DNA of 64,000 nt, from NCBI RefSeq assembly GCF_042660705.1, contig NZ_JBHSUQ010000001.1, one strand, 5' to 3'. The notes beneath the pieces were generated by a model. The model did not search any database, was not told where the DNA came from, and saw nothing but the letters and a program-made list of their open reading frames with translations. Position 1 is the stretch's first letter; each line of letters opens with the position of its first letter. This stretch comes from Undibacterium_A arcticum. Its GTDB lineage: Bacteria; Pseudomonadota; Gammaproteobacteria; Burkholderiales; Burkholderiaceae_D. A program made the translations under genes and the position numbers. Positions 37,045 through 46,488 of the stretch are shown here, piece after piece.

Positions 37045-37425
37045 ATGAAACGTATGCTGAACGTGCTCTTTTTAGCTGCCGCCGCGATGGCGACAGTCGG
37101 TTGCACGACCGTCGTAAGAGAGCGGACCGTGGTCCGCGAGCAGCCGCAAAAAGTCGTCGTCAAACAGATGCCGGCTCCCATTCAGGAAGTGATCAGCGCG
37201 CAGCCCGCTCCCGGTTATGCCTGGGTACCTGGACACTGGGTATGGCGTAATACTGGCTGGTTATGGCAGGCCGGTCATTGGTATCAGGGCACAGTGCGTC
37301 CGATGCCTACCGTCATTGTCGAGCAAATCACCGTTGCGCCAAGTCCTGCTCATTTCTGGATTCCCGGTCATTGGCAGTGGGAGGGCGGGGACTGGGTCTG
37401 GCGCAAAGGGCACTGGGCAGCTTAA
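37045..37425 (+). CDS. YXWGXW-type repeat lipoprotein
   Basis: A 126-residue protein with a lipoprotein signal (MKRMLNVLFLAAAAMATVGC). After an Arg/Val-rich linker there are repeated aromatic motifs: GYAWVPGHWVWRNTGWLWQA, GHWYQG, then FWIPGHWQWEGGDWVWRKGH. This is the YXWGXW/BcpO-related repeat of outer-membrane-associated proteins with unknown role. It is intact and probably monocistronic. Confidence 0.87.
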   Translation: MKRMLNVLFLAAAAMATVGCTTVVRERTVVREQPQKVVVKQMPAPIQEVISAQPAPGYAWVPGHWVWRNTGWLWQAGHWYQGTVRPMPTVIVEQITVAPSPAHFWIPGHWQWEGGDWVWRKGHWAA

Positions 37426-37599
37426 GGTTTGGCAATCGCGATTGCACGATATTGTTCGCCAGTGACTTTCTAGCGCACAATGGAATGCAATCGCGATCAC
37501 TACCGAAATTTCGCACAACAATGATCGACGGTGGCTCACACTTGCACAATTGACTTCCTCCGCTCAGCCAATGGTCTGCCGTTCAACAAGTCCGCCACC

Positions 37600-37890
37600 T
37601 GTCGATCCGCGAAGCTATGTGGCTTTGGACGCCGCCCGCGCGGCCGGCAATCAGGCGGCGGAACGCCACCGTTCGGAGCGGGCCACGCTCCAGGAACAAC
37701 TCGGAGATCTAAGGCAGAAAACAGGCATGCTGGAGGGCAGCCTACGACGAACCGGGACTTGGCCGTCCATGAAAACAAAACCATCCAGGCACAATTGGAA
37801 GATGCTACTGCACAGCTTTCCTTGATACGCGCCAAGCGGCTACATGGCATCAAAAGGCAGAGGAAGCGCAACAGGTCATTGCCAGACTGA
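37600..37890 (+). pseudogene. Coiled-coil remnant, possibly KfrA-like
   Basis: Two frames together give DAARAAGNQAAERHRSERAT, LQEQLGDLRQKTGMLEGSL and TNRDLAVHENKTIQAQLEDA. This heptad-rich Gln/Glu/Ala sequence resembles the coiled-coil tails of KfrA-type plasmid DNA-binding proteins. No DNA-binding head is present. The call is tentative. Confidence 0.35.
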
Positions 37891-38181
37891 ACGGGGCGCC
37901 CAAGTCAGTACGCGCGCCGCGTAACCGCAGGTCGGTTGATGGGATTGTTGGACATCAGAATTCGGATATATCAGAAAATTGAATTTTCTTTTAAACTCAA
38001 TTGATTAAGACCATTCCTGCGAAATTTTAAAGGAATCCCCGCCGACGCTCACATTCTTTCATAAAAAATGTTGCCCGCATGCGTACGGCTGCGGCTTACG
38101 AACTGTGCCTTGCAGCCTTCATGAATTTATAAAAATAGGGGGTATCAGTTAAAACATGGTTCTCCAAGGTATTGCTTGCTG

Positions 38182-39280
38182 CGCGGATTCAACTATGAAG
38201 TGCAACTGACGATGGAATTTAGTGGGAGTATCTGGAGGCCAAAGAATACCTCATGTGGCGTCTGGTAACCGAGACATTTCCTTGGCCGGTGGTTCAGTTT
38301 GTGCAACGTCAGCTGGACCTGTTCCTGGCTCACCTGTTTCAGATTGGTGTTCTTCGGATGGTATTGCCGTATCAAGCCGTTGGTGTTCTCGTTGACCCCG
38401 CGCTCCCAGGAATGATAGGGATGCGCGAAGTACACTGCAGCTTGCAGATGAGCGGCAATGGCTTCATGGCCGGCAAACTCGCGGCCATTGTCGAACGTGA
38501 TGGTGTGACACTTGTCCTTATGCGGCGTCAGCAGCCTGTTAATGGCAGAACTGACCCCATCGGCATGCTTGCTGTCCAACCGCTGTGCCAGGGTATAGCG
38601 TGAGCGCCGCTCCACCAGAGTGACCAGTACGCCTTGCTGGCCTTTGCCGATCACCGTATCGCCCTCCCAGTCACCGAGGCGCGTTTCTGGTCGACGATGT
38701 TGGGGCGTTCGTCAATACTGACGCGGTTCTTAATCATGCCGCGCCGTTGTTGGCCGCTGCCATAACGCTTGCGATAGATCTTCTGGCCACGCAAATGCTT
38801 GACCAGATCGCCACTGCCTCGTTGGTTGGCATAGATGTGCCGGTAGACGGTTTCGTGACTGATGGCGACGCTCTTGTTCTCTAACTTCAGGCGGTGAATT
38901 GCCTGTTCCGGCGACAGATCGAGGCGGATATAGGCGGTAACTGCTGCCCAATGGGCGTCTGTGATGCGGCGGGCATTGCGGCAATTCTTCTGACGCTCCT
39001 GTGCCAAGCCATGGGCTTGGGTTGGCTTCCAGCGATACTTGCCGGCATTTCGTTTGAGTTCCCGACTGATGGTCGATTTGTTGCGGCCCAGCTTTTTTGC
39101 TATCTCGCTGGCCGTATTTTTTTCTACTCGCAGCTCGTGAATTTGGTATCGTTCGTCTCGAGTCAGGTGGGTGTAGCGCATATTCGGCAACTTTCGACTG
39201 GCTGGTCAAAAGGCGCGAATGCTACCGCATCTGGCCCTTCAACCGAATAATCAAAGTTGCACTTCGTATCTGAATCCGCG
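38182..39280 (-). mobile_element. IS30-family insertion sequence, copy 2 (1099 bp)
   Basis: Same element as 15312-16411, in inverted orientation, one base shorter. It is flanked by the 3-bp duplication CTG (38179-38181 and 39281-39283). The only differences I notice are a few substitutions and one missing A in the transposase gene. Confidence 0.93.
38193..39181 (-). pseudogene. IS30-family transposase, copy 2, one-base frameshift
   Basis: Residues 1 to about 166 match copy 1, ending DERPNIVDQK. The run after GTCGACCAG then has three A where copy 1 has four, and the frame is lost before LGDWEGDTVIGK. The rest, from about 38654, continues in the other frame to the same C-terminus PLNSIVSCTS. 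Restoring one A would give the intact 329-residue protein. Confidence 0.92.
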
Positions 39281-39412
39281 CTGTTTTAAAAATACACCTC
39301 GAAGTATGTGTAGGAACATGCGGCGCTACGAATTGCGACTTAGGGCCACGGATTGCACCTTACGGCCTTGAGAGAGGGCGTCCACTCCGTTGTGCGCCAG
39401 GCTAACTGGCAT

Positions 39413-40400
39413 AGGAGTAGTGTGGACTTGACCCGCTTTGGTGGACACCTATCCTGTAGCAATGTAGGAGTCCATCATGCAAAGCCACAGAACCCCATAT
39501 CCGGCAGAGTTTCGCCGGAAAATGATTGAATTGGTGCAAGCCGGACGCAGCCCGGAGGAACTCGCTGAGGAATTTGAGCCGACGGCGCAGACGATATATA
39601 CCTGGGTAGCACAAGCCGAGCGAGACGCCGGCAAACGCCACGATGGGCTGACCAGCGTGGAACGCGAGGAGTTGAACCGCCTGAAACGGGAAAATCGCCA
39701 GCTCAAGATGGAGCGGGAGATACTGGCAAAAGCGGCCTGGTTTGCACGGGAGACCGAAGCGCTGCCCGACAAGGGTTTCGTGAAAGCGAATCAGGCCATG
39801 TATCCGGTTCACACGATGTGTCGCTTGCTGGAAGTCTCCGCCAGCGGCTATTACGCGTGGCTCGGACGTCCGCCATCGCAGCATAGCCGGTCCGATACCC
39901 AATTGCTGGTGCATATCCGGCAAATCCATGAGCGCTCGAAGGCCACTTACGGCATGCCGCGCGTCCGGGCAGAATTGGCGATGCAAGGCATCCTTGTGGG
40001 CGGCAAGCGGGTGGCCCGCCTGATGCGGGAAGCCGGCTTGCGTGGCGTCAGGCGCCGCTGGATCATTACCACACAACGTCAGGAACGAAACCGTCCGGCG
40101 CCGGATCTGGTGCAACGCCGTTTCCATGCGACTGAGCCAAATCGGCTGTGGGTGGCCGATGCGACCTACATTCCGACCGCTGCTGGCTTTCTGTATTTAA
40201 CCATGGTGCTCGATGTTTTCAGCCGGCGTATCGTCGGTTGGGGCATGGCCGATCATCTGCGCACCGAACTGATGCTGGCCGCTCTCGACATGGCGCTTCT
40301 TGCCACGGCGCCCCCATGCGGTGATTCGTCATTCCGACCAGGGTTGCCAATACACTTCGCTTGCATTCGGGCGGCGCTGCCGCGACATGGGCGCTGCTGA
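39413..40400 (+). mobile_element. IS3-family insertion sequence, 3' end truncated
   Basis: The left end lies near TGTGGACTTGACCCGCTTTG (39421). The transposase gene is cut near 40390, before the catalytic Glu block, and no right inverted repeat is found. Confidence 0.75.
39477..40400 (+). pseudogene. IS3-family transposase, OrfA and OrfB in one frame, truncated
   Basis: The OrfA part has RTPYPAEFRRKMIELVQAGR and the leucine zipper REELNRLKRENRQLKMEREI. OrfB follows in the same frame (MYPVHTMCRLLEVSASGYYA, YGMPRVRAELAMQG, then the DDE Asp in LWVADATYIPTAAGFLYL). IS3 elements normally need a programmed shift between the two, so the single frame may come from an indel. Near 40310 the frame slips; the other frame shows HAVIRHSDQGCQYTSLAFG and then ends. 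The Glu region is lost. Confidence 0.82.
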
Positions 40401-40454
40401 ACAGCACCAGCGGGTGTGACGACGGCAGGTGGGATCGGGGTTGCTATGGGCATA

Positions 40455-40474
40455 TACTGTTATTGCGTACAGTA
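40455..40474. promoter_or_regulatory. LexA-type SOS box
   Basis: TACTGTTATTGCGTACAGTA keeps the full LexA pattern TACTG-T-N8-A-CAGTA seen in proteobacterial SOS operators. It lies just past the truncated IS3. The nearest downstream gene starts 172 bp away and is not a known SOS gene. Confidence 0.6.
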
Positions 40475-40645
40475 TTGTATGCTAGGGATTGCCGCGTGCA
40501 AGATACTCGATATGGAGCTCGGCTGACTGTCGGTTCTACGGCCCTAACGGGACGCATCTCGATTGAACGTATTTAATCCCCATGCAGATCACGTGCATAA
40601 TATTGGCCTGACTAATTCTTCGTCGCTGCTATAGGAGCAACAATC

Positions 40646-41300
40646 ATGAGCCCGCAAGAAACCCAATCGCTACAGGATTTTCTGAATCAACTAACCCAGG
40701 TGCGAGGCATTGCGAAAGATCCGCAAGCCGATGCACTGATTGCAAGTGCCATTGCGCAACAACCGGACGCGGCCTACCTTCTGGTACAACGCGCACTACT
40801 GATGGAGCAAGCGCTGAATACTGCAAAAACACAAATTGCTTCGCTGCAGAGCCAGATACAGGCAACGCAGTCGGTGCCAGCACGCAGCTCGACCCCAATG
40901 CATGGGGTAGCACTCCGGCTGTAGCCTCTCGGTCAGCAGCAGTCCCGATGATGCCGAGTGCTCCCGCTCCAATGCAGACACCCGTTATGCAAAGCCCGGC
41001 TCCAGCAGCATCTCCCGGGTTCTTCGGTGGTGGCGTTGGGAGCGTGCTCGGCACCGTCGCCGCTACCGCTGCTGGCGTGGCTGGCGGCGCGTTCCTATTC
41101 CAAGGGATCGAACACCTGATGCATCCCAGCGGTGGCACCGGATTGATGAATCAACCGGCATGGCACCGTTAGCGGCACCTGTGGAGAACACCACGGTCAA
41201 CAATTATTACGGAACCGATACGGCAACGGATGACAGCACAAGCGTGGATGATGTTGCTACCGACGACTGGAGTGGGGATGATGGATCGTCTGTGATTTGA
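40646..41300 (+). pseudogene. DUF2076-family protein, two frameshifts
   Basis: The N-terminal helical domain MSPQETQSLQDFLNQLTQVR, DPQADALIASAIAQQPDAAY, LLVQRALLMEQAL is typical of DUF2076. After one lost base near 40880 the Pro/Ala linker and the Gly-rich segment GFFGGGVGSVLGTVAATAAG, VAGGAFLFQGIEHLM follow. After another loss near 41155 comes the acidic tail ending WSGDDGSSVI. Restored length is 218 residues. AGGAG precedes the start. The family's role is unknown, possibly periplasmic or ligand-binding. Confidence 0.85.
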
Positions 41301-41591
41301 GTAAGCGCTCAGCATGGGCGCAATGATGGAGGCGCAAGTGCTCCCGTAACCCGACCACAGAGAGCGTAGTGAAGTGCAACTACGAAATGGCTAGCGATCG
41401 CATGGAAGAAGCGGCTTCCTACCGCGATTGCAACGCCAATACGCTGGCGGCGTATGCTTTGTGAGAATTTGATCCATATCATAAAAAATGACATCGACCC
41501 GGGTATAAGAAGACTCAGAGGTGGTCGAGCACCTGAAATTTTCAAGATTGATTAATACCGCCTTAATTCTTTATAACTTTGGAGAAATTTC
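41301..41591. other. Intergenic stretch before the HiPIP gene
   Basis: No gene recognised. It should hold the promoter for the HiPIP gene; GGAG 6 bp before the ATG is the ribosome-binding site. Confidence 0.4.
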
Positions 41592-41912
41592 ATGACCAGT
41601 CGTCGCGAGTTTATTATTAAATTTGGCCTGGGGAGCGCTGCATTGGTCGCCAGTTACGGCACGGCCCAAGGTGCCATGGCCCAAGGCGCTATGGTCGCCG
41701 AGAACGATGCCCAAGCTATAGCGCTAGGCTATAAGGTGGATGCCAATAAGGCGGACAAGGCAAAATTTCCCAAGTATGCAGCTGGCCAGCAATGTGGCAA
41801 TTGCGCACTGTACCAAGGCAAAGCCGGTGATGCGGCCGGTGGGTGCCCGCTGTTCGCTGGCAAGCAGGTATCGGCTAAAGGCTGGTGCAGTGCTTGGGCG
41901 AAGAAGGCCTGA
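41592..41912 (+). CDS. High-potential iron-sulfur protein (HiPIP)
   Basis: A complete 106-residue HiPIP precursor. The start TSRREFIIKFGLGSAALVAS is a Tat signal (SRREFI), so the [4Fe-4S] protein is exported folded. The four cluster cysteines are in QQCGNCALYQG (two), GGCPLFAGKQV and KGWCSAW, matching the C-x2-C...C...C layout. HiPIPs carry electrons in the periplasm, for instance to terminal oxidases or photosynthetic centres; no partner is nearby. Confidence 0.92.
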   Translation: MTSRREFIIKFGLGSAALVASYGTAQGAMAQGAMVAENDAQAIALGYKVDANKADKAKFPKYAAGQQCGNCALYQGKAGDAAGGCPLFAGKQVSAKGWCSAWAKKA

Positions 41913-42363
41913 TACCAGACCTGTTCACGTAGCTAGATGCAATGATCGCATCGCATGTTCTCGGTACTGAATTGGTAACAGCTTGCCGGTCGATGCTGGT
42001 CAGCAGCGCCCCATAATCAGCGGGGCGGATCATGGCAAAAAATAAAGGGGTGGCCACAGTGCCACTCTTTTTGCGCCAAGCTTTCCTGCGTTGCCATCTG
42101 CATCCAATAAGAATGGACCTTAATCGGTCCTTTTTGTTTTTGCGCAAAACACGTACAAGTTTGCAGCAGCATTGTTGAGTATCGCGTCCGACCAGCTATA
42201 CCGTACGGATCCACGGTATTGACATTCGGTGGCAGGGTCAATCCGAAATGAAATGATTACGGTGAATTGGATTAAAACGACACAATCGTCAGCAGTTGGA
42301 GACTCATGACGAGGATCGCAAGAGGTCCAAATCCCTCAAGCAATTTCCTTAGAGGCATAGGGC
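41913..42363. other. Intergenic stretch with two terminator-like hairpins
   Basis: No gene recognised. GTGGC and GCCAC flank CACAGT near 42052-42067 and are followed by TCTTTTT. A second hairpin, GGACC-N5-GGTCC near 42116-42131, is followed by TTTTTGTTTTT. Confidence 0.55.
42116..42141 (+). terminator. Probable rho-independent terminator
   Basis: GGACC and GGTCC pair around TTAAT or TTAATC and are followed by five T, G and five more T. Confidence 0.55.
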
Positions 42364-43062
42364 ATGTTGGCGACGAAGAGAATCCTGATTTTATCGGCTG
42401 TCCTGTTGACGGTGCCGCCCGCTCACGCCGACAAAAATACGTTCGCTGATCCACTCGTTGCTCCGGAGTTGCCACACGACGCGCAGCTTCGATTTGAAAA
42501 CTTGGGCACAGGATGGGTTGATCCGGTTTACAGACGGAGTGGCTTTGAGTCCTCATTCAAACGCGAAATCGAGGATGTTCAAGGAAAATATGTGCGCTTT
42601 GCGGTGGATCCTCTCGTCGGGTTGCACTGGGACGCTACCGGACACCGCCCATCGCTTATGTATCGGTTCACCGACAACGGGGTCATGCACTTCCGGGGAT
42701 CAAGGCACGGTGCATCGGTAACGCGATCTGGAGCTTCTAATTGGCTGACGGCCAACCCAATAGACGCCAACCTGAAGAGACCAACTATGCATGAAACACA
42801 TGGAACCATCCGTCTTATTCGGAACACTCTTTTCAGAGCTTTCCTTATCGGCCTTATCTTCGGCTTACTGTCTTTCGGTGTTTACTATGGCGGGCGGGGT
42901 TATTGGGACGGGCTCATTGTTGATCGATGGGCGCTCATTGACCAAAAATCCTGGCACGTCCTACTGATGAATTTTTTCGGGTTAATCCGATTTTATCTTG
43001 TTTTTATTCTTCTGACGCCGGCGCTAGGCTTGCACTGGACACTGAAGCGTCTCGAGCACTGA
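42364..43062 (+). CDS. Hypothetical exported/membrane protein
   Basis: A 232-residue protein with a signal peptide (RILILSAVLLTVPPAHA). The extracytoplasmic part contains GYWDG-like and YRRSGFESSFKREIEDVQGK stretches. Two C-terminal membrane helices follow (FLIGLIFGLLSFGVYYGG, LIRFYLVFILLTPALGLHW). I do not recognise the family. It could belong to a mobile element, but nothing adjacent supports that. Confidence 0.55.
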   Translation: MLATKRILILSAVLLTVPPAHADKNTFADPLVAPELPHDAQLRFENLGTGWVDPVYRRSGFESSFKREIEDVQGKYVRFAVDPLVGLHWDATGHRPSLMYRFTDNGVMHFRGSRHGASVTRSGASNWLTANPIDANLKRPTMHETHGTIRLIRNTLFRAFLIGLIFGLLSFGVYYGGRGYWDGLIVDRWALIDQKSWHVLLMNFFGLIRFYLVFILLTPALGLHWTLKRLEH

Positions 43063-43101
43063 GTTGCACGGGTTCGAACTGCCATGGAAAAAATTGAAAG
43101 A

Positions 43102-43497
43102 CTACTTGGCCGGAGCCGAAAATGACTTTCCCGGGTCTGACATTTGCACCAGCACGAGCTTAAGCGTGTGTGTTGAGTCGTTATTGACTACACGCGTCCT
43201 CTTGTTGGCAGGCTCCAGCGTGCCCTGACCAGCCGTGAGTTCTTTTAATGGTAGACCGTCTACTTCCCATACCCCAGTCCCCTCAAGCACATAAATCATT
43301 ACTGGCTCCGGATGTGTGTGTCAAGGGCTCGAAGTATTGGGCGCAAACTCGGACTTCAACAGTCTGGCCTCAACACCATCGGGAGTCTTCTCTTTTACGA
43401 GCGTCACTGCGGGCGGATTAGGCGTTTGGGCAAACACCGCCGAAGTTGGAAATAGCGCAAAGACTGCGGAGGCTCCGATTACCTTCAACATCGCCAT
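43102..43497 (-). pseudogene. Exported cupin-domain protein with in-frame TGA
   Basis: AGGGGAGGAG precedes ATG 43497. The signal peptide MAMLKVIGASAVFALFPTSA and VFAQ leads to VTLVKEKTPDGVEARLLKSE, then FAPNTSSP, a TGA stop, and HTHPEPVMIYVLEGTGVWEV, DGLPLKELTAGQGTLEPANK in the same frame. The metal-binding HxH and the Glu of the cupin motif are kept after the stop. Most likely a Gly or Trp codon became TGA. Re-initiation at ATG 43299 could only yield a fragment lacking the HTH motif. Confidence 0.8.
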
Positions 43498-43752
43498 TCT
43501 CCTCCCCTGTTAAATAAAATGGCTCATCTGGGAAATCTGTGGGTGGTGTTAGGCCATCCGTGCTGTCGAGAGTCGGATTTGGCGGATAGGAATGGATTGC
43601 AGATCCGGGTTGGCGCCGACTTACCCACCGCGGCGCGCGTTCATGGTCGAGATAGAGACCCCGCACGCCGCCGTGGATAAGTCTACGTTGCTGATGCCAC
43701 GACCATCTCAGGCTGGGCATATCAGCCAATACGCTGGACCCGCGACGCTACT

Positions 43753-44166
43753 TCAGGATGCCGTCAGGAATCGGTTGAGCTTTCGGCAGGTCGAATCAAA
43801 GGAGCGCTGCTCCTGCTCCGACGTGCCGCCATGGATCAGTGGCCCTTCTCCATCAAAGACAGCCTCGATGACCAACTCCTTGACAGGACGCGTCCTGAGT
43901 TTTGGCGTTTCGTTGAGATCGCGGATGATCTCGCCGCCCAGCACCCACAGGTTGTCGCGGTGGAGGTTGAGTGTCTTGCGCGTTAGATTCTGGCTCAGCA
44001 AATGCAAGAGAAATGGTTTGAATAGCGCCACAATTTGCTCACCAGGAATCAAGTCACGTTTCTCGCCGCACCAACTCGTCGGCCAATTGAGCAAATCGGG
44101 ACAATAGGCGGCCAAGTCCACCTCCGATAAGATGCCACTCAACTTTCCAATCTGTTTCTTTGACAT
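43753..44166 (-). CDS. Hypothetical protein associated with mobile DNA
   Basis: A 137-residue protein from MSKKQIGKLSGILSEVDLAA, containing NWPTSWCGEKRDLIPGEQIV and TRKTLNLHRDNLWVLGGEII. It is soluble and probably helical. I recall similar uncharacterised proteins next to integrases and transposases, but no function. Its start codon overlaps that of the divergent ISL3 transposase by 2 bp, an odd arrangement that suggests the ISL3 end lies within its 5' region. Confidence 0.6.
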   Translation of the reverse strand: MSKKQIGKLSGILSEVDLAAYCPDLLNWPTSWCGEKRDLIPGEQIVALFKPFLLHLLSQNLTRKTLNLHRDNLWVLGGEIIRDLNETPKLRTRPVKELVIEAVFDGEGPLIHGGTSEQEQRSFDSTCRKLNRFLTAS

Positions 44167-44995
44167 GCGACTGATTTCGATCCTGAACCATTGCCACCGG
44201 TTCCCCGGCTTCGTGAATGAAACTGCACGAATGTGCGCCCACAACAAGACCATTGAAATCGATGTGCGAGCGCGCCGTGGTTCCAAACCGGTGTGTTCCG
44301 GCTGCCATCGCCCGGGTCCGACTTACGACCATCTGGGACTGAGGCGTTTCGAATTCGTCCCCTTCTGGGGCTTCATGATTTTATTACTATACCGCATGAG
44401 ACGGGTCGATTGTCGGCGTTGCGGGGTTAAAGTAGAACAGGTGCCATGGGGTTGTGGCAAGCACCAGATGACGACCGCCTATGTGCTATTCCTGGCGCAC
44501 TGGGCCAGGAAGTTATCCTGGAAGGAAACCGCTTTGTCGTTTCACACGTCCTGGGACAAGGTCTGCCAGGCGGTCGAAGTCGTCGTGCAGTGGGGGCTCG
44601 CGCACCGCAAGCTCGGGCCGATCGCGGCGATCGGCGTCGATGAAATCCAATACAGCAAGGGTCACAAATATCTGACGCTGGTCTATCAGATCGATGCGCA
44701 GTGCACCCGACTGCTTTGGATTGGCAAGGAACGCACGGTTGCAACGTTCGAACGATTCTTCGACATGATCGGCACCGATCTGGCAGGGAAGATCGAATTT
44801 GTCTGCTCCGACATCTGGCGGCCATATCTACGAGTCATTCGCGAGCGCTGCAGCAACGCACTCAACATTCTCGATCGCTTCCACATCGTCGCCAAAATAA
44901 ATGAGGCGCTCGACGATGTGCGTGCCGCCGAAGCGAGAAAACTAGTGCAGGACGGCTTTGAACCGGTTCATTTTTTACCAAATTACTTTGGTTGA
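44165..44995 (+). pseudogene. ISL3-family transposase, C-terminally truncated
   Basis: The frame starts MRLISILNHCHRFPGFVNET and has the zinc finger (PVCSGCHRPGPTYDHL, VDCRRCGVKVEQVPWGCGKH) and DDE blocks IAAIGVDEIQYSKGHKYL, FVCSDIWRPYLRVIRERC and LNILDRFHIVAKINEAL. It ends after VQDGFEPVHFL at 44995, before the catalytic Glu helix, at a small 7-bp tandem repeat. It is a different lineage from the ISL3 at 27.5 kb. Confidence 0.88.
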
Positions 44996-45011
44996 CGGTT
45001 GACGGTTGACG
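44991..45011 (+). repeat. Three tandem copies of GTTGACG
   Basis: The 7-bp unit is repeated three times without interruption at the point where the ISL3 transposase is cut off, probably a scar of the deletion. Confidence 0.75.
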
Positions 45012-45141
45012 ACTGGCGCGCCGCGCGGGACACGCGATCAGTCGGGCTGAGGCGCGCAGATCGCGCCAAACTGGAGGGAGAGTGGTAGCAGGCGTAGCGT
45101 AAAATGAGACCGGCGAATGTAGGTAAAATCAGAGCTCATCG

Positions 45142-46074
45142 ATGGTCGCAGAGAGATGTCATGACCTTAAAAATATCTGGATTCTGATTAAAGCCGCGGC
45201 CTCATCTTGGGTCGACGACTATGCGCAAAGCATGGGAGCGGCACTGGCTTATTACACCATGTTCTCGATTGCACCGTTATTGCTGATTGTGATTTCGATT
45301 GCCGGACTAATCTTTGGCGTCGAGGCCGCGCGCGGCGAAATTGTCGGGCAATTGCAAGAACTGATGGGGCCGCAAGGCGCCCAGGCCGTGCAAGGTTTGC
45401 TCGAAAGCGTAAGCAAGCCGACCGAAAGCGTCACCGCAACGCTGGTCGGGGGAATTCTGCTGTTGATCGGTGCGACAACGGTATTTGGCGAATTGCAGGC
45501 GGCGCTGGATCGTATATGGCGCGCGCCAAAAAGAAACAAGGGAGGAATCGGGAGCTTGCTGCGTGCGCGCCTATTGTCTTTCGGCATGATCATGGGTATC
45601 GGTTTTTTGTTGATGGTATCGCTGGTGGTCAGTGCGGCGCTGGCCGCACTGGGGAAATTGTGGGGCCCACTATTCGCAGGATGGGAAATCCTTGCGCACC
45701 TAATTAATTTTGTGGTCAGCTTCGCATTTATCACGATCTTGTTTGCAATGATCTACAAATTCATGCCGCGAGTGAAGGTTGACTGGGCGGACGTGTGGAT
45801 CGGGTCCGCCGTGACCGCTCTGCTCTTTACGATCGGTAAATTCCTAATCGGGTTCTACATCGGCAAGAGCGGTATGACTTCGGGATTTGGTGCCGCGGGT
45901 TCGCTAGTCGCCGTGCTGGTGTGGGTGTACTACTCCGCCCAGATATTTCTGATGGGTGCGGAATTTACTTGGGCTTATGCGCTGACATTCGGATCGCGGA
46001 AGGAGCACCCTGTCCCTGCCGCTGCGCCCACCGTTCCTAGCCAGACGACAAAAAGCAGGCTGACAAAAACATGA
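45142..46074 (+). CDS. YihY/BrkB-family inner-membrane protein, intact
   Basis: A 310-residue YihY protein. The conserved N-terminal segment is SMGAALAYYTMFSIAPLLLI; then come GILLLIGATTVFGELQAALD with the following IWRAP motif, and the C-terminal GFGAAGSLVAVLVWVYYSAQ, IFLMGAEFTWAYA. Six membrane helices are expected. Function is uncertain; the old RNase BN assignment is not supported for the family. It is a divergent paralogue of the frameshifted gene at 8.7 kb. Confidence 0.9.
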   Translation: MVAERCHDLKNIWILIKAAASSWVDDYAQSMGAALAYYTMFSIAPLLLIVISIAGLIFGVEAARGEIVGQLQELMGPQGAQAVQGLLESVSKPTESVTATLVGGILLLIGATTVFGELQAALDRIWRAPKRNKGGIGSLLRARLLSFGMIMGIGFLLMVSLVVSAALAALGKLWGPLFAGWEILAHLINFVVSFAFITILFAMIYKFMPRVKVDWADVWIGSAVTALLFTIGKFLIGFYIGKSGMTSGFGAAGSLVAVLVWVYYSAQIFLMGAEFTWAYALTFGSRKEHPVPAAAPTVPSQTTKSRLTKT

Positions 46075-46281
46075 TTGAGGCGAAGCAGGCGGCGATAGAG
46101 GAGGACCTCAGTAAAAAGAATGAAAGCGGCACGTCGCAAGCTAAAAACTAAAGTTCGTCGCACGGTTGTTCAGCCCTGTGCTGTAAGCTTAAATACAGCG
46201 TCCCAGGCACTGAGAAAAAAGTCATCCCGGCGCAGCGATTCGATGGAGTCGAAATCGGACTGACCGGTGCATGATAGGCCC

Positions 46282-46488
46282 TCATAAGCTTGGATGCGGC
46301 TTGGGAATGCCACCGGTCCCGCTCATGGGAAATCGCAGATCGACGATTTGATTGATCTGGGCAAATCGCTTGAGATATTGGCCGGTCAGGGAAAGACTGG
46401 CATGGGAGGTCAGATGGTAGGGCAGGCGTTTGATGTGAAAATCGGGCATGGCGAACTTCATGGAGATCCCGTTGCGCCGTCGTGCCAT
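46282..46488 (-). pseudogene. Transposase N-terminal remnant
   Basis: The minus strand reads FHIKRLPYHLTSHASLSLTG, then QYLKRFAQINQIVDLRFPM. The pattern of a short beta segment, LTSHASL and QYLKRF resembles the start of IS1380-type transposases. It ends after about 50 codons. The family assignment is weak. Confidence 0.35.

Noticed and set aside
15312..39280. A composite transposon bounded by the two IS30 copies
   Set aside because: Each copy has its own 3-bp duplication (CAC and CTG), which shows independent insertions rather than one mobile unit.
43322..43324. Selenocysteine at the TGA of the cupin gene
   Set aside because: Cupins of this kind do not use selenocysteine and I see no SECIS-like hairpin directly after the codon.
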